Source: Corallium rubrum (taxonomy: Eukaryota > Cnidaria > Anthozoa > Scleralcyonacea > Coralliidae). Taken from it: 64,000 nucleotides of DNA. Under the pieces are notes generated by a model. The model saw only the letters and a program-made list of their open reading frames with translations. It had not been told where the DNA came from and did no database searches. A program made the translations under genes and the position numbers. Where the stretch lies: contig OZ036006.1 of assembly GCA_964035015.1 (NCBI GenBank), positions 9,676,951-9,740,950 on the forward strand, read 5' to 3'. This document shows positions 1 through 12,109 of the stretch, piece by piece. How positions within the stretch are numbered: the stretch's first letter is position 1; every line of letters begins with the position of its first letter.

Positions 1-184
1 TTTCATGTAATGTTTTCTTGAATTTGTTTTTTGAGAATTTACACAAATTGATGGAATGCTATTCCAAACCCCAACTCCTGTTCGTGAAAATGATTTATTT
101 TGTTTGTTTAAACGTGAGTACTTCACATAGTAGTTACCTCTTGAGGAAAATCTAGTGTTATATTTGTGTACTTTAATATTTCAG
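1..184. other. Intronic sequence upstream of the first visible PPP1R7 exon
   Basis: AT-rich, with stops in all frames. It ends in a T-rich tract and the CAG acceptor used by the PPP1R7 exon at 185. I see no exon or repeat in it. Confidence 0.6.
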
Positions 185-2226
185 AGTAACCGTATTACAA
201 AACTCGAGGGTCTTGATGGCTTGGAGAGTTTGGAAGAATTCTACATCAGTCATAATGGAATTACTGCTATCGAAGGTTTAGATAATTTGGTAAGGAAAAC
301 CAGTCATTGAACCCTTGGACTCTGGCCAAAACATCAAAAGTATCTAGACACTACTGACATACTCAATCTACCTACAGGTATTCATCAGTTACTGTACAAT
401 GATCAATTAACCAAACATGTTTTCTTGTCAAGGTCAAACTTACAACTTTGGATCTTGCCAGCAACCAAATCACAAGAATTCAAAACATTAGCCATCTGGA
501 AAACTTGGAAGAATTTTGGGTGTGTAATGAAATACTTTGCTTAATTGACAAATATGATATGCAATGGATTCCCTTTAACTGGCACTGTGCCTATAGTTTT
601 ACTCTGTCAGTAATTACAAGTCCAGCAAAACATTGCCATTGCATTAGAGACAGTACAGTACAGTTTAAATTTTTGCCACATTTTGGCCAACAAGTAACTT
701 TTGATTTCTTGTACACACAGATCAATTGATGTGAGCAAGCTCCAATCTATTTGGTACTGTCCAGTGTCAAAAGCACAGCAGCCCAATTCTGTTTGGGAGG
801 TAGAGATTTTTGCCCAAACAATTTAGTGATAAATAGTGATTTTTAAGTTGTATTTTTCAGTCTTCGCTTAACACGTGAATTTTTCTTGAACATTTCACAG
901 CAATACATCTCAAAATTGCCCGAAATTCCTAGTGCCCAGAAAGTGCCCAAATTTTCCTTTTTCAAATATTTTGGGAGGCAAATTGCCTCCTGCCACCCCT
1001 TCCTGCTACACCTGTGTCCAATGTCCATGAATGATGATCATATCTGCAACTTTATGGATATTCCAGAGGGTGGAGGGAGAGTATTGCCACCCGAGTGGAG
1101 AATTTACGAGACCAACTTTTTTTAGTGTAATTTTGGGTGTAGATTACGATTTTGCATGTTGATCAAGTGTTTGAGGGGGTCTTTACCTTATCAGTTTTAC
1201 CTTAAAGGACATTGGAAGTATAATTTAAGTTTGGCTCATTTGAAAGAACTCGTGAAATGGTATAGTAAGACTCTTTACAATTTTCCCATATCTGTCTTAA
1301 GTTTTCGAAATATTTTGGCCAAAATCAGCGTGCATTCCGCTATTTTGTAGATCTTGACATACATGTATATGACAAAGAGTGAGTAACTGTTTGTACGTAC
1401 CTTATTGATCTGTTTACATTCTTTCAACCCATTTCAGCTCAAAAATACAGTAGATGAAGAATTGGATGAACACGTTTCGTGAATCTAAATGATTCAATGT
1501 CTATTGATATGAAAAAATTAAATATAAAAAAAGGGAAAATTCATATCAATAGACATTGAATCAATCATTTAGATTCACGAAACGTGTTCATCCAGTTCTT
1601 CATCTACTGTATTTTTGAGCTGAAACGGGTTGAAAGAATGTAAACAGATCAATAAGGTACGTACAAACAGTTACTCAATACTCACTCTTTGTCATAAATG
1701 TCAAGATCTACAAAATAGCGGACTGCACGCTGATTTTGGCCAAAATATTTCGAAAACTAAGACAGATATGGGAAAATTGTAAAGAGACTTACTATACCAT
1801 TTCACGAGTTCTTTCAAATGAGACAAACTTAAATTATACTTCCAATGTCCTTTAAGGTAAAACTGATAAAGGTAAAGACCCCCTCAAACACTTGATCAAC
1901 ATGCAAAATCGTAATCTACACCCAAAATTACACTAAAAAAAGTTGGTCTCGTAAATTCTCCGCTTGAGTTACAATACTCCCCCTCTAGCCTCTGGACTAG
2001 GATGATTTTCATGTATATTTTACCATTGGTTTATGTTGTCTATATTTTTTAGTTCAACAATAATCTTTTGGAGAAATGGGGAGACTTAGATCAAATCAAG
2101 AAGATAAAAACTATGAATACTATCTACCTCGAAGGAAATCCCCTTGCTAAAGATGTGAACTATCGCAGAAAAGTCATGCTGACATTGTCAAATCTTAAAC
2201 AGATAGATGCAACATTGACCAGATAA
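185..2226 (+). CDS. PPP1R7: Protein phosphatase 1 regulatory subunit 7 (sds22), C-terminal part, three exons
   Basis: Exons are 185-289, 433-519 and 2053-2226 (stop TAA 2224-2226). All junctions are phase 0 with GT donors and AG acceptors, giving 121 residues. The first two exons are leucine-rich repeats of the SDS22 type (SNRITKLEGLDGLESLEEFY, then LTTLDLASNQITRIQNISHL). The last holds the LRR-cap: a WGDLDQIK segment, then YLEGNPLAKDVNYRRKVML and the ending QIDATLTR. This follows vertebrate PPP1R7 almost residue for residue. The family binds the catalytic subunit of PP1 and regulates its maturation and mitotic activity. The 5' exons lie left of the window. The 1.5-kb last intron holds a 0.9-kb foldback element. 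The gene converges with PIGP. Recognition is secure; the exact acceptor at 185 could shift by two bases. Confidence 0.93.
1062..1994. repeat. Foldback element in the last PPP1R7 intron
   Basis: Two arms of about 450 bases (roughly 1062-1512 and 1534-1994) are near-perfect reverse complements around a loop of about 20 bases. The arms carry the phrase TTTGAAAGAACTCGTGAAAT, which recurs in the foldback at 2265-2925 and, diverged, at 52110 and 58375, so this is one family. There is no coding content. As part of the intron it would form a very long hairpin in the pre-mRNA. Confidence 0.9.
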
Positions 2227-2264
2227 AATAACATCTCTGTCTTTGATTTGTGAAACTACACTTG

Positions 2265-2925
2265 CCAAGTAAAATCATTTGACATTAGGTGAAATAATCA
2301 AGGACCATTTTTGGCCAGTTTAAGGTTAAAGGGTATTGGCAATACGAAATAAGTTTTATCTCATTTGAAAGAACTCGTCAAATGGTATAAGAAGACCTTT
2401 TACAATATTTCCGTATTTGTTTTGGTTTTTGAAATATTTCGACCAAAGACAGCGTGCTGTCCACCATCTTATTGTAATATTGGGTCTAATTAACTAAGAA
2501 ATTGGTGACGTCACAAGCAGGGTAAACCTGATGAAACTACTCTGTGGGTGACCAAATTTCCACGGAAGGCTTTTTAAATGTTGTGGGTCAATTTAAAATG
2601 GAAATAGCGCAACAAAAAATCGAGTTTCTCATATCATAAGGTTGACAAGATAAAAATTTCACTTTACCCTGGTTATGTCATCACATGCATAATTTTGCAA
2701 TATTGAAAATAATCCCAAGATAGCGGACAGCACGCTGTCTTTAGTCAAAATATTTCCCAAACCAAAACAGATACAGAAAAATTGTAAAGGGTTTTACACC
2801 ATTTGACAAGTTCTTTCAAATGAGATAAACTTAATTTTTATTGCCAATACCCTTTAACCCATTCCAGCCAACAATGTCATTGTCCCCTTTATTATTTTAC
2901 TCTTGTCTAATGTCAAAAGGAAGCC
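2265..2925. repeat. Foldback element downstream of PPP1R7
   Basis: The outer arms contain TTTGACATTAG and its complement. Inner arms start TTAAAGGGTATTGG and end CCAATACCCTTTAA. Further in, the arms carry the same TCATTTGAAAGAACTCGT phrase as the preceding element, and the centre is unpaired. It lies between the convergent genes PPP1R7 and PIGP and may contribute to their 3' ends. Confidence 0.85.
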
Positions 2926-3098
2926 AACACAACAATGGGCTAATAATGTTAAACAGTATACTGTATGGTAATCATGTACAAATATGTAAATCTCTTGTCA
3001 AACATTTTTTTTTTCTGTGATTATAACTTTTGCATCATATTACCAGTATAGGTATATCAAAAACTTGTACAATTCCTTTTGTTATACGAGGTTACAGC

Positions 3099-3322
3099 CC
3101 AGGGTGCATTCCATGTAGGTCATGCCGAAGATCTTCAGCGTGAGTTTCAAAAGTGCTTGGCGTGCTGGTGCACAATCACACTGCGGTCAGCGCACATATA
3201 TACAGCCATACAACTATACAAGTCAGTGGATGGTGCCGGTGTTCGTCTTGACCTGCCTTGGCACAGCACCTGAACACCCGTGGCTTATCTTCGGTGTGGG
3301 GTTGACATGGAATGCACCCTGG
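3099..3322. mobile_element. hAT-like MITE with an 8-bp target duplication
   Basis: The termini are CCAGGGTGCATTCCATGTA and its near-complement ending GCACCCTGG. They are flanked by an exact 8-bp direct repeat GTTACAGC (3091-3098 and 3323-3330). An 8-bp duplication with CAGGG-type ends is typical of hAT transposons. There is no transposase. A second copy of the family is at 7173-7488. Confidence 0.85.
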
Positions 3323-3484
3323 GTTACAGCAGATTCATGTTGAGTGTTTAACACTTTGAAGCCTGACGACGAGTCTTTAGTATTTTGTTCTGGCTATTAA
3401 AATGCCAGACGATTTTATTCAGCACTTCATGGCTGCTGTGATGTTATCTGCAATCCAGTAATCTAGTCAACTGATTCAGAAATA

Positions 3485-3664
3485 TCAATTAATGTCTTGT
3501 CTCTGGAAATGTTGTCTTGGATAAAGGAACTTATTTACAGTTCTGATATCAATATCTCCCAAAGGTGGTACACTACGATTTTCACATAAAGTTCCAGTTG
3601 CTGCTAAATGCTCGACTGGCAACATACGAGCATACTCATCTAATGTTAGAAAAACAAAAATATA

Positions 3665-3702
<38 letters not shown>

Positions 3703-6072
3703 GTATGGTCATAATTTTTTATTAATGTTACTTATATATATATATATACATGTATATACATATATAATATATATATATAAGTAACATTGATAAAATATTA
3801 TGACCATCATACATATTTGCTGATGTTACAAAATATTTGCCCAGTCCAATATATCAGACTTATCAGTGATCTATACCTTTATACATAAAACTAGTTAGGT
3901 TTATGTAAAATAATAAAACTACATACTGTACTTATTCCAATAGATGCCCTGGTTGTTTATTTCAAAATTTAGCTCTAAAGGGGGGTGTTTATTAGAGAGG
4001 CATTTACTTCAAAATTTGAAAATTTCAATTATTAAAAAAAAGCATCACATAAATGTTCACACAATCTCATGATTTCTTGAACCAGATGAGGGTAATTGAA
4101 CAAACACTGGGGTTATATAATGTAGATGAATATAAATTTGCAAACTGCACTGTATGCGGTATATGACCTTAGGCCAAAATGCGCATCTGCTTTTTAAGCC
4201 TGGTTCTCATATGTCACCGATGGTCACCAATCGTCGCCGACCCATGATTTAGATGCATGTTAAGTAAAAGAATAAAAGCACTGCTTTTCTGCATTGTTCT
4301 TTATTACTTAACATGCCGCTGCACTTCCTGTTTTAACATGCATCTAAATCACAAATCGACGACCATCGGCGACATATGAGAACCAGGCTTAAGCATTGTA
4401 GCGATAGGCACACTAGGTGGAAAACACAATTTAAAATGAATATCAGAGCCCAGCAAATGACTTTGAAACAAGACATAATAAAAAGAAAAGAAAATTTATT
4501 TACTGACGTTTCGTTGGGGCTTAAGTAGTTTGTTTTAGCGGGGTTATTGGAGGGGAGTTATTGGATGGGGGTGTTTATTAAATATTTTTATTAGTAGAAG
4601 GGGCATCTATTGGAGAGCGGTGTTTATTTGATAGTGGGTGTTTATTGGAATATGTTAATATTTATTTTTCACCTGTTATGGTGGAAAGTGAGTCCAGCGA
4701 TGGTGTTTGAATTAGATTCCAAGAAATATAAAAGACAACTACAATAAGCAGTGTAATGCAACAGAATAATGGACCAGCAAAGACCCAAAATCTATTGAAA
4801 TAAGAATAGTTGCTTGGTATGAGGTGGTATCTACTTTAATGGTTGATAATGGTAAACGATAGTGGAAGGTTGTATATGGTGTATTATGGTAGATACTGGT
4901 AAATGGTTGTACTGTAGGTCATGGTTTATTATAACGGTAAATGACAGTGGAAAGTTGTATATGGTGTAGTATGGTAGATGACATTATGGACAGATAATGG
5001 TGAATGACTGTACTGTAGGTCATGCTGTATTATAATGGTAGATGGCAGTAAATAATGGTGTAAAGTGTAACAGTATAAAGTTAATGGTACTAGTATACTG
5101 TATACTAAGTGCATGATGATGGAGAAGACTAGAAAAGATTGTAAATATAATATATGATATACAGTACAGTACATGTAGAAATGGTATAGAATGGTGTATG
5201 ATGACCAATGATATATACTTGTTGCAAGGATGCAAAATCTTCTTATATTATTTCTTCTTATATCTTCTTATATTATTATAAGAAGATTTTTTTTGGACCA
5301 AATTTCTTCTTATATGACAATTTCCATCGTTACGTTTGGGGTTTGGTTAAAGGTTAGGGGTAAATTGTTTTGATGAATGGCCACGATAGTGCGGCAAGTG
5401 GATTTTATGACATCATGACTTATTCGTATACACCTCATAACATTATTACTTATTTTAGTATTTATGTATTGTAGGTCATATTATTTATATCAAAAAATGA
5501 CATCATCATGTGACATCATCACATTTTTATTTGAAAGTCGAAAATCTTCTTATAATTATTGTCATAAATCTTCTTATAATGATTATAAGAATTAAGAAGA
5601 TTCTTGTTTTGAAAAAATCTTCTTATAAATCATCCCTGACTTGTTGGTGAAAGGTGGTTTGTGAGGGTGGTACTGTAGATGACACTAAATGGTGTATAAT
5701 GATAATGTATCAAAATTTATGAAAAACTTTTCAAAATATTTTGAGGGAAAACACTTTATCAGAAAAATTCGCCTGTATATTTGTAATATTATAAACTTGT
5801 TCAGCTCTCAAAATCGTGCCACAAGTTGTCCAAAGAACTAACCTTTGTGGAAGGTATGTTATGCCCAGTTTATTCAGCCAACATTCTGGTAGATAAGCCC
5901 ATAATATATACAAACCTAAAAGTATTCAAATGGAACAAAATAATTAGACAAATTTGTTAAACAATTTATATTTAATATAAACAAACTCACCAAACAGCAA
6001 ATAACTCGCTACATAAAGAACAAAGCCGTAAATTGCTCTTTCAGGAGTTGGAGAAGGCGAATGTTCTCCCAT
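3485..6072 (-). CDS. PIGP: PIG-P, subunit of the GPI GlcNAc-transferase, four exons
   Basis: Minus-strand exons in order are 5991-6072 (ATG 6070-6072), 5843-5915, 4673-4791 and 3485-3639 (stop at 3485-3487). The lengths 82, 73, 119 and 155 sum to 429, i.e. 142 residues, with phases closing at every junction. The N-terminus reads GEHSPSPTPERAIYGFVLY, then YILWAYLPECWLNKLGITYL, the signature of PIG-P. There are two membrane segments (about residues 13-36 and 55-78). A soluble tail ends VPPLGDIDIRTVNKFLY, like the vertebrate protein, whose usual length is 130-160. PIG-P belongs to the ER-membrane complex that transfers GlcNAc to phosphatidylinositol, the first step of GPI-anchor synthesis. The upstream 0.45 kb would be its promoter. 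Introns hold a TTAA-flanked MITE and AT microsatellites. Identification is firm. Confidence 0.95.
3660..3815. repeat. AT microsatellite and small palindrome in the last PIGP intron
   Basis: A run of TA dinucleotides is followed by an inverted pair (ATGGTCATAA...TTATGACCAT) with arms of about 30 bases around another TA run. It lies just upstream, in the gene's direction, of the last PIGP acceptor. Confidence 0.75.
4194..4392. mobile_element. TTAA-flanked MITE (piggyBac-like) in a PIGP intron
   Basis: Terminal inverted repeats GCCTGGTTCTCATATGTC and GACATATGAGAACCAGGC are bounded on both sides by TTAA (4194-4197 and 4389-4392). Exact TTAA duplication is the hallmark of piggyBac-type insertion. 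The interior is under 200 bases and non-coding. The superfamily assignment rests on the TTAA only. Confidence 0.75.
5230..5640. repeat. Scattered TCTTCTTATA repeats and hairpins in PIGP intron 2
   Basis: TTCTTCTTATA and its complement TATAAGAAGAT recur many times, giving short hairpins on both sides of a 0.25-kb spacer. No coding signal is seen. The preceding stretch (4800-5220) is a degenerate TGGTAGATGG-type repeat. Confidence 0.6.
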
Positions 6073-6535
6073 TTTTGCACATATTCGTGAACAAGACAGA
6101 TCAAAGTGAAAAGAAGTCAACAAAAAACAAACAAAAAAACAACCACGTTATAGTTTTGCGCTAGAAGATAAGTCACGTTAATTGTTTTGCTGCTGACCAC
6201 TTGAGCCCACGATTTGAGTACACCCACTAGCAGTTATGCCGCGTCCCCCCCCGTTTCTTCTTTTTTTCAAATAACACCATAATTTAAACGCGAAACGCAA
6301 AAATCTAAACGCGAAACGAACTTTGGACTCCTTTGATATTTTAATAGAGCACTGTTCTAGTTATAAGTTGTGAAACAAGTTTTACAAATTTTTCACTGTA
6401 GCTTACTTTAGCTGAGCTTATTTTATTAATCTATCAGATATCTTTCTAAATTTCTTTTACTAAATTAACAAAGTAATTTTAATTTTGTTATTTAATTAAC
6501 TTCAAGGGGGTGTATGTATTTCAGTCCCGGGGGGG
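6073..6535 (-). promoter_or_regulatory. Presumed PIGP promoter and 5' UTR region
   Basis: This is the sequence directly upstream of the PIGP ATG, with an A-rich tract (6120-6150) and CACGTTA near 6145-6180. No TATA box stands out. The assignment is by position only. Confidence 0.35.
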
Positions 6536-6855
6536 CGATACTCTCTATCTGGTATGTGCCATCCTATAGGGTGTGGTTTTCGAGCTCCGTGTAGGGTATA
6601 CAAATTGTCTATTTGGTCTGCAATACCTTATTAAAAAATGGCCGCCGAATTAGAATTCTTTTGTGTGCATATAAATTAGGCTAATTAGCCCTTATGCCCT
6701 CGCTTTAAAGTAAAAATTATTTTGAATCTCACACATGGAAAATGAGTTCATAAGGGCTAATTTATATGTATATAAAAGAATTTTAATTCGGCGGCCATTT
6801 TTGAGTAAGGTCTACAGGGTTGCATATTTTGGTCCGAGATAGGGTATGGATGCTG
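6536..6855. repeat. Foldback element upstream of PIGP
   Basis: Arms include GGCCGCCGAATTAGAATTC on the left and its near complement on the right, plus AGGCTAATTAGCCCTTATG and its complement. The ends read GATACTCTCTATCTGGTATG against the complement of GGTCCGAGATAGGGTATGG. It is non-coding. Confidence 0.75.
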
Positions 6856-7172
6856 AAACCAGTGCTCTAAGCCGACCATAAACGAATTTTTGCGACATCT
6901 GCGCCTCGTGAGTCGTATTTGTCTTATATTGATAGTAAACTGAACATTGAAAATCGGAAAAACAGCATATTTAATAACTATCTTAAGTCTTGTCAACCAT
7001 TAAATTAATGAATAATGGTACCAGCATTAGTGACATTAACTACTGGATGTATGCAAATGAACTCAAGCTACAGCTAAATAATGACAACACATGCAAAGAG
7101 TTAATTGCTTCTTCAAAATCTTTGCCATCATCCAGTTCCACCTTTAGAAATCTTTTTGACCTTATATATATG

Positions 7173-7488
7173 CCAGGGTGCATTCCATGTAAACCCCACG
7201 CCAGAGATACGCCGAATACTTCCGACCGCTACGCCAAGGATTACGTCAGACACCCGCCGAGATTGCACAACTTCTTATCTTCAGTCGTCTCTTTCGGTTT
7301 TGAATCAATCAGGAAGAAGTTTAAAGCATTATTAACATTTCTTATGCGAAAAAAAACATAAAGCGCCGTTACGCCAAGCACTTATACTCGACGAGACACG
7401 CCGGAGATCTCCGCCGACACGCTGAGATTTTTTCGAGTCTACGCCGGAGATCTCCGGCGTGGAGTACATGGAATGGAATGCAGACTGG
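7173..7488. mobile_element. hAT-like MITE, second copy of the 3099 family
   Basis: It starts CCAGGGTGCATTCCATGTA and ends with the diverged complement. It is flanked by the 8-bp direct repeat TATATATG (7165-7172 and 7489-7496). The interior is GC-richer than its surroundings and repeats CGCCGGAGATCTCCGGCG-like palindromes. Confidence 0.82.
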
Positions 7489-7869
7489 TATATATGTATT
7501 GATATTGAACTCTCAAATGATAGTCTATGATATCTGATATAGTAAAGAATATCAGTTCCTTTTGATAGCTGTTGACTGATGAACAATCTAGTCAATTCCA
7601 TATATTTGAGAAAAGGCTGGTTATTACAGAATATGTGAAACATAAAAAACTAATTTATTAAATATCTCTTCAATTTTTCAAGACATTTCTTGCGAAAACT
7701 TTGTAAAAACTATTTATATTTTTCTCAAGTTAAATTCCTCAGTTTCTGTTTTACTATCTATATCTTCTTTTGTCTGTATCTGGTTTCATTGCAACACGTC
7801 ATGCCTACTTATTTTTAATATGTTTCTGTGTGTGCACGTATTACACCATTGAATCGTTGAACTATATAT

Positions 7870-8452
7870 ACCTATTGTTTAGTATTGTTATATAGCTGGA
7901 GTTTCACTGGATACAACGATGACTGTCATTGGTTGGTTTGTGGTCACATGACCCTAGCTAAATTTCAATGTCTACCGAGCGGGCAATAATTGAGAACTTA
8001 TTGCCTGCTTGGTCAATAAGTTTTCAATTGTTGACCGCTAGAACTTTGAACTCTTCACGGCATCCTATAAACAAAAGCTTGTTTGGTACGAAAAAAAGAA
8101 TATTTATAGGTCTTCAAAGCATGTGTGAAGATTAACTGGAGAAGTGTATTGCTGTTCTGTTGTTCTGAGACTCATATTTGTTTGGTTGAAGTGAAATTAC
8201 GGAGCCAGGTGAAATGTTTTGGTAAGTCTTAGCGTTTGTCTTTTGTGTACTTTCCCTTGATAAGCGTCGAAATTATTCAGCGAAACTCAAGCTATATAAC
8301 AAAACACTTAATGTCTGATCCCTCGGGAAACAGTTAGTTTTGTTTTCCCTCGAGTCTCGATGTTTCCCTCGACTTCGTCTCGGGAAATATCAAGACTCTC
8401 GGGAAAACAAAACTAACTGTTTCCCTCGGGAGCAGACATTAAGTGTATATTA
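7870..8452 (+). repeat. Dispersed repeat, copy A (ends in a CTCGGGAAAC palindrome)
   Basis: About 580 bases are shared, same orientation, with 30912-31500: GATGACTGTCATTGGTTGGT, the GACCGAGCGGGCAA-type block, then a terminal palindrome built on CCCTCGGGAAACAGTTAG and its complement. No open frame is conserved between the copies. Confidence 0.8.
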
Positions 8453-8652
8453 AAACCAGCAGTCCGAGACGCATGTACGCCTTGCGGACCTATTTTTTTA
8501 GTTTAGGTCTGTGATAGGGTTTGTAGAAAATCACTTTCTTAGGTCTGGGATAAGGGTCAGAATATTTAAAGGTCATAGCACAGGTTTTTCAGTCAAACGT
8601 TAACTGCACAATGCTGATATAGCCACGCACTTTTCCACTTTAACCCATTACT

Positions 8653-9318
8653 CATAGAGATCATATAAATACTAGAGGGGGCATCCTATCTTAATTTCAG
8701 CCAACCACGGGTAACCAATTGAACGCCGCCATCTTGGATTTTTTTAGAGGCAAACATTAGGCGCGTTGGTTGGCAAAGGACTGGGTCTAGTACGTTTGCC
8801 AACCAATTGACTGAAATATCATAGGTCAACACGATCTCTTACCAAAATTAAGCGTATATCTTAATTGTAAAATAGGGCTCGAATTAAGACATGGCCTTAA
8901 TTTTAAAATAGGGCTCAAATTAAGACATGGCCTTAATTTATCTGTCCCACAAGCGGGATGTTAAACTTGAACACATAAAGCTAAGAATCCTAGAGGGGCG
9001 TTCTGGTCGGGGTCTGAGAGGTGGGACTTTTTTCCGGAGGGTTGTGATTAGGCTTATGGCTACCGGGGGGTTGTGGTTAGGTTTAGGGTTTCCAGGGGGT
9101 TAGGGTTAGGGTTTCCGGGGGGTTGTGGTTAGGGGTTGGGGGTATGGGGGAGAGTTTTCATTTAAAATTAAGGATTAGCCTTAATTCTAGGCGAGTTGAC
9201 AATTAAGGATAATCCTTAATTTTGGATGTGAGGTCGACCTTAGGTAATGGCGGCCCCCATGCGGTTACCAAATTTTCCCGCCAATGCCCCCTCTAGTATT
9301 TATATGATCTCTATGCCA
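8653..9318. repeat. TIR foldback element
   Basis: The ends are CATAGAGATCATATAAATAC and its exact complement near 9290-9318, continuing into TAGAGGGGGCA. Internal arms include CTTAATTTTAAAATAGGGCTC repeats and a G-rich GGTTAGGGTTTCCGGGG stretch. It is non-coding. Confidence 0.85.
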
Positions 9319-9424
9319 TTACTGCCTAGGGCTGTTTAAGGGCTCTCCCTTTGACCAGTAAAATCATCTGGTGTTAGAAATATTAGAGATCGGATCGTTT
9401 TTGGCCAACTCAGGCTGCAACGTT

Positions 9425-10432
9425 GAGTTAAAGTGCTTATATCACTTGTGGGGTTTTAACATATTTAAATAGATAAAAAAAAGTTAGTTAATAAGTTGTT
9501 TTGCCGTTTTTGATTTAGTTTAATAGTTTCCGAGATACAGGCCTTTAAACATGCCAATTTGGGTCTAAAATGTTATACTATGCAGAATGATATCCATGAC
9601 ATTCTGGAAAGTACCACAGATCAGCCGATACCATGCGAATACCGGCGAGTTTGCAGAAACATAGACTTGGATCAAGTCTGTCTCTCCGCGGCCTTTCGCC
9701 AAAAATTTCCGTCGTTCACTTTTAAGCACGAGGGCCTGGGACTCAGGAACCTAAGACGACCGTCTTCTTAGTTGGAATCAATGTGCGTACTAGAAAACGG
9801 GTGTGAGCTCGACATTTCGATTTTTCAGTCAAATATATGTGTTTTTGTGAATCAATAAGCCGAAACGTAGTTGTTTTTGATTGACTCGTTCCTGAGTCCC
9901 AGGCCCCCAAGGTCTTAAAATGAACGACGGACATTTAACATATTTAAATAGATAAAAAAAAGTTAGTTAATAAGTTGTTTTGCCGTTTTTGATTTCGTTT
10001 AATAGTTTCTGAGATATAGGCCTTTAAACATGCCAATTCGGGCCTTTCGCCAAAAATTTCCGTCGTTCATTTTTAAGCACGAGGGCCTGGGACTCAGGAA
10101 CCTAAGACGACCGTCTTCTTAGTTGGAATCAATGTGTGTACTAGAAAACGGGTGTGAGCTCGACATTTCGATTTTTCAGTCAAATATATGTGTTTTTGTG
10201 AATCAATAAGCCGAAACGCAGTTGTTTTGAATCGACTCGTTCCTGAGTCCCAGGCCCCCAAGGTCTTATAATGAACGACGGAAATTTTTGAGAATGGCAT
10301 GTTCAGAAGCCAATATGTCAGGAACTATTTGACTAAATCAAAAACGGCAAAATAAGTTATTAACTAACTTTTTTTTGCTCTATTCAAATACATTAAAACC
10401 ACGCAAGTGATATAAGCACTTTAAGTTAAATT
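9425..10432. repeat. Foldback element with an internal direct duplication
   Basis: It starts AAAGTGCTTATATCACTTG and ends with the complement (GTGATATAAGCACTTTAA). The phrase AGTTAGTTAATAAGTTGTTT and a block of about 370 bases occur twice inside (from 9540 and from 9960). A related element is at 14886-15875, and the ends also match the foldback at 52574-53038. Confidence 0.85.
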
Positions 10433-10437
10433 AAGTA

Positions 10438-11975
10438 TTCTTGGTAATGTTTTTGCATAATCTTAAACATATTATGGTCGTTGGTAACATGTGCAAAGGT
10501 TCATTTCGAAATTCTCAAAAACAAAGTTGTATTTTACGTGCGAAGTTTGTATTTTGGAGCGCCGCCATTAACTTGGCCGTGTTTGAGAAGAGTGAGTTGA
10601 GGAGAACTTATGACGTCATAGACTCAACAAAAACAAAAGATCATTGTTGTTGTCAACAAAAGGATCATTGTTGTTATTGAGTCTATGATGTCATAAGCTT
10701 CCTCGACTCATTATTTTCAAGCTCGGCCACTTTAAAGTGGAACTACGACGAAAAAATCGTGAATCTAGTATTGATACCAGTAAACTATAATTTCCAAATG
10801 AGGAATACCGGCGTTTTCAGTTTCTCAAAATATTGTCTCGTTCTTGAGATGTTTAAGTTTCTGAAACATGTAAATTAGGTGCCTCGTGATGTCATTTACT
10901 CACACAGGCAAAAATAAGATTTACAAAATGAGTAACATATCTGAACTAAGAAGTAGAAATAATTCAAACTTTGCACAAGAATAGTTATCATAAAAGTACA
11001 CTCCACTCTGCGCATCATGTTGTTGCTACGGAAACCGTTTAGAAACACGAGCCTTTTTACTAATAAATTAAAATATTAACTTTATCTTTCTTTTCAAAAA
11101 AATATGATGATTAAAACATTAAAAATACAATATCTCTGTGTGTCTACAAATATCCATGCCAATGTATTGCAGTAAAAGTTGTTTTATGGAGAAAAATAAA
11201 CATTTTTGTTTTACAAAGGCACCTGTTTGCAAACGGTATCCATGGAAACAACATAATGTGAACGTTGGAGTGTATTTTCCCCATAACTATTCTTGTGCGA
11301 AGTTTGAATTATTTCTACTTCATAGTTTCAAAGATATTACTCATTTTGTAAATCTTAGTTTTGCCTGTGTGAGTAAATGACGTCACGAGGCACCTAATTT
11401 ACATGTTTCAGAAACTGAAATATCTCAAGAATGAGTCGATATTTTGAAAAACTGAAAACGCCAGTATTCCTCATTTGGAAATTATAGTTTACTGGTATCA
11501 ATACTAGCATAGATAATGGAAGGGGAACTGGATAGGAAACTTCAAACGAGGTTAAAGAACCGGAAACGTTGTTTGCACAACTTGCTATGGTAATTACACA
11601 CTTAAAAGCAGGTAATGCACCTATTGCTGAAATTAGACAAAAGTGTAATATCACTTAAATTCAGCAGTGTCTGATTTTAGCCATGTGGGACCACCCGTTA
11701 GGTGCATTGCCCGATTATAAGTGTTTAATTACCATAGCAAGTTGTGCAAACATCGTTTCCGGTTTCGTAAGTTTCCTATCCAGTTCCCCTTCCATTATCT
11801 ATGATACTAGATTCACAATTTTATCGTCTTAGTGACACTTTAATGGCGGCGCTCCAAAATACAAACTTCACACGTAAAATATCACCTTTTCTTCAACGAA
11901 TTTTGAAATGAAACTTTGCATGATTACCAACTACCATAACATCTTTAGGATTATGCAAAAACATTGCCAACAATA
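10438..11975. repeat. Large composite foldback, arms about 0.75 kb
   Basis: The outer arms (10440-10560 against 11850-11970) include GTTTTTGCATAATCTTAAA and its complement. Inner arms (10745-11040 against 11225-11515) include CCAAATGAGGAATACCGGCG and its complement. Each arm is interrupted by another small foldback (10610-10690 on the left, 11512-11806 on the right). There is no protein-coding signal. Confidence 0.85.
11512..11806. mobile_element. TIR element nested in the right arm of the 10438-11975 foldback
   Basis: Ends CATAGATAATGGAAGGGGAA and the exact complement sit between two copies of ATACTAG. The intact opposite arm of the host palindrome has an uninterrupted ATCTAGTATTGATACC, so this is a later insertion. 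Confidence 0.8.
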
Positions 11976-12109
11976 TTTTCACAGAGAACCACTTTAAAAA
12001 TTTAATTATAAAAAGCAATACAAGAGATCAATGAAGTTATAATTTAATCAGTGGAAATAAGATATAAAAAAGTTTAAAATTGTGATTATAGTAATATTTT
12101 ACGTGGTTT

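Noticed and set aside
5731-5913. Single 60-residue minus-strand frame as a stand-alone small protein
   Set aside because: It is PIGP exon 2 plus intron read-through; the coding part ends at 5843.
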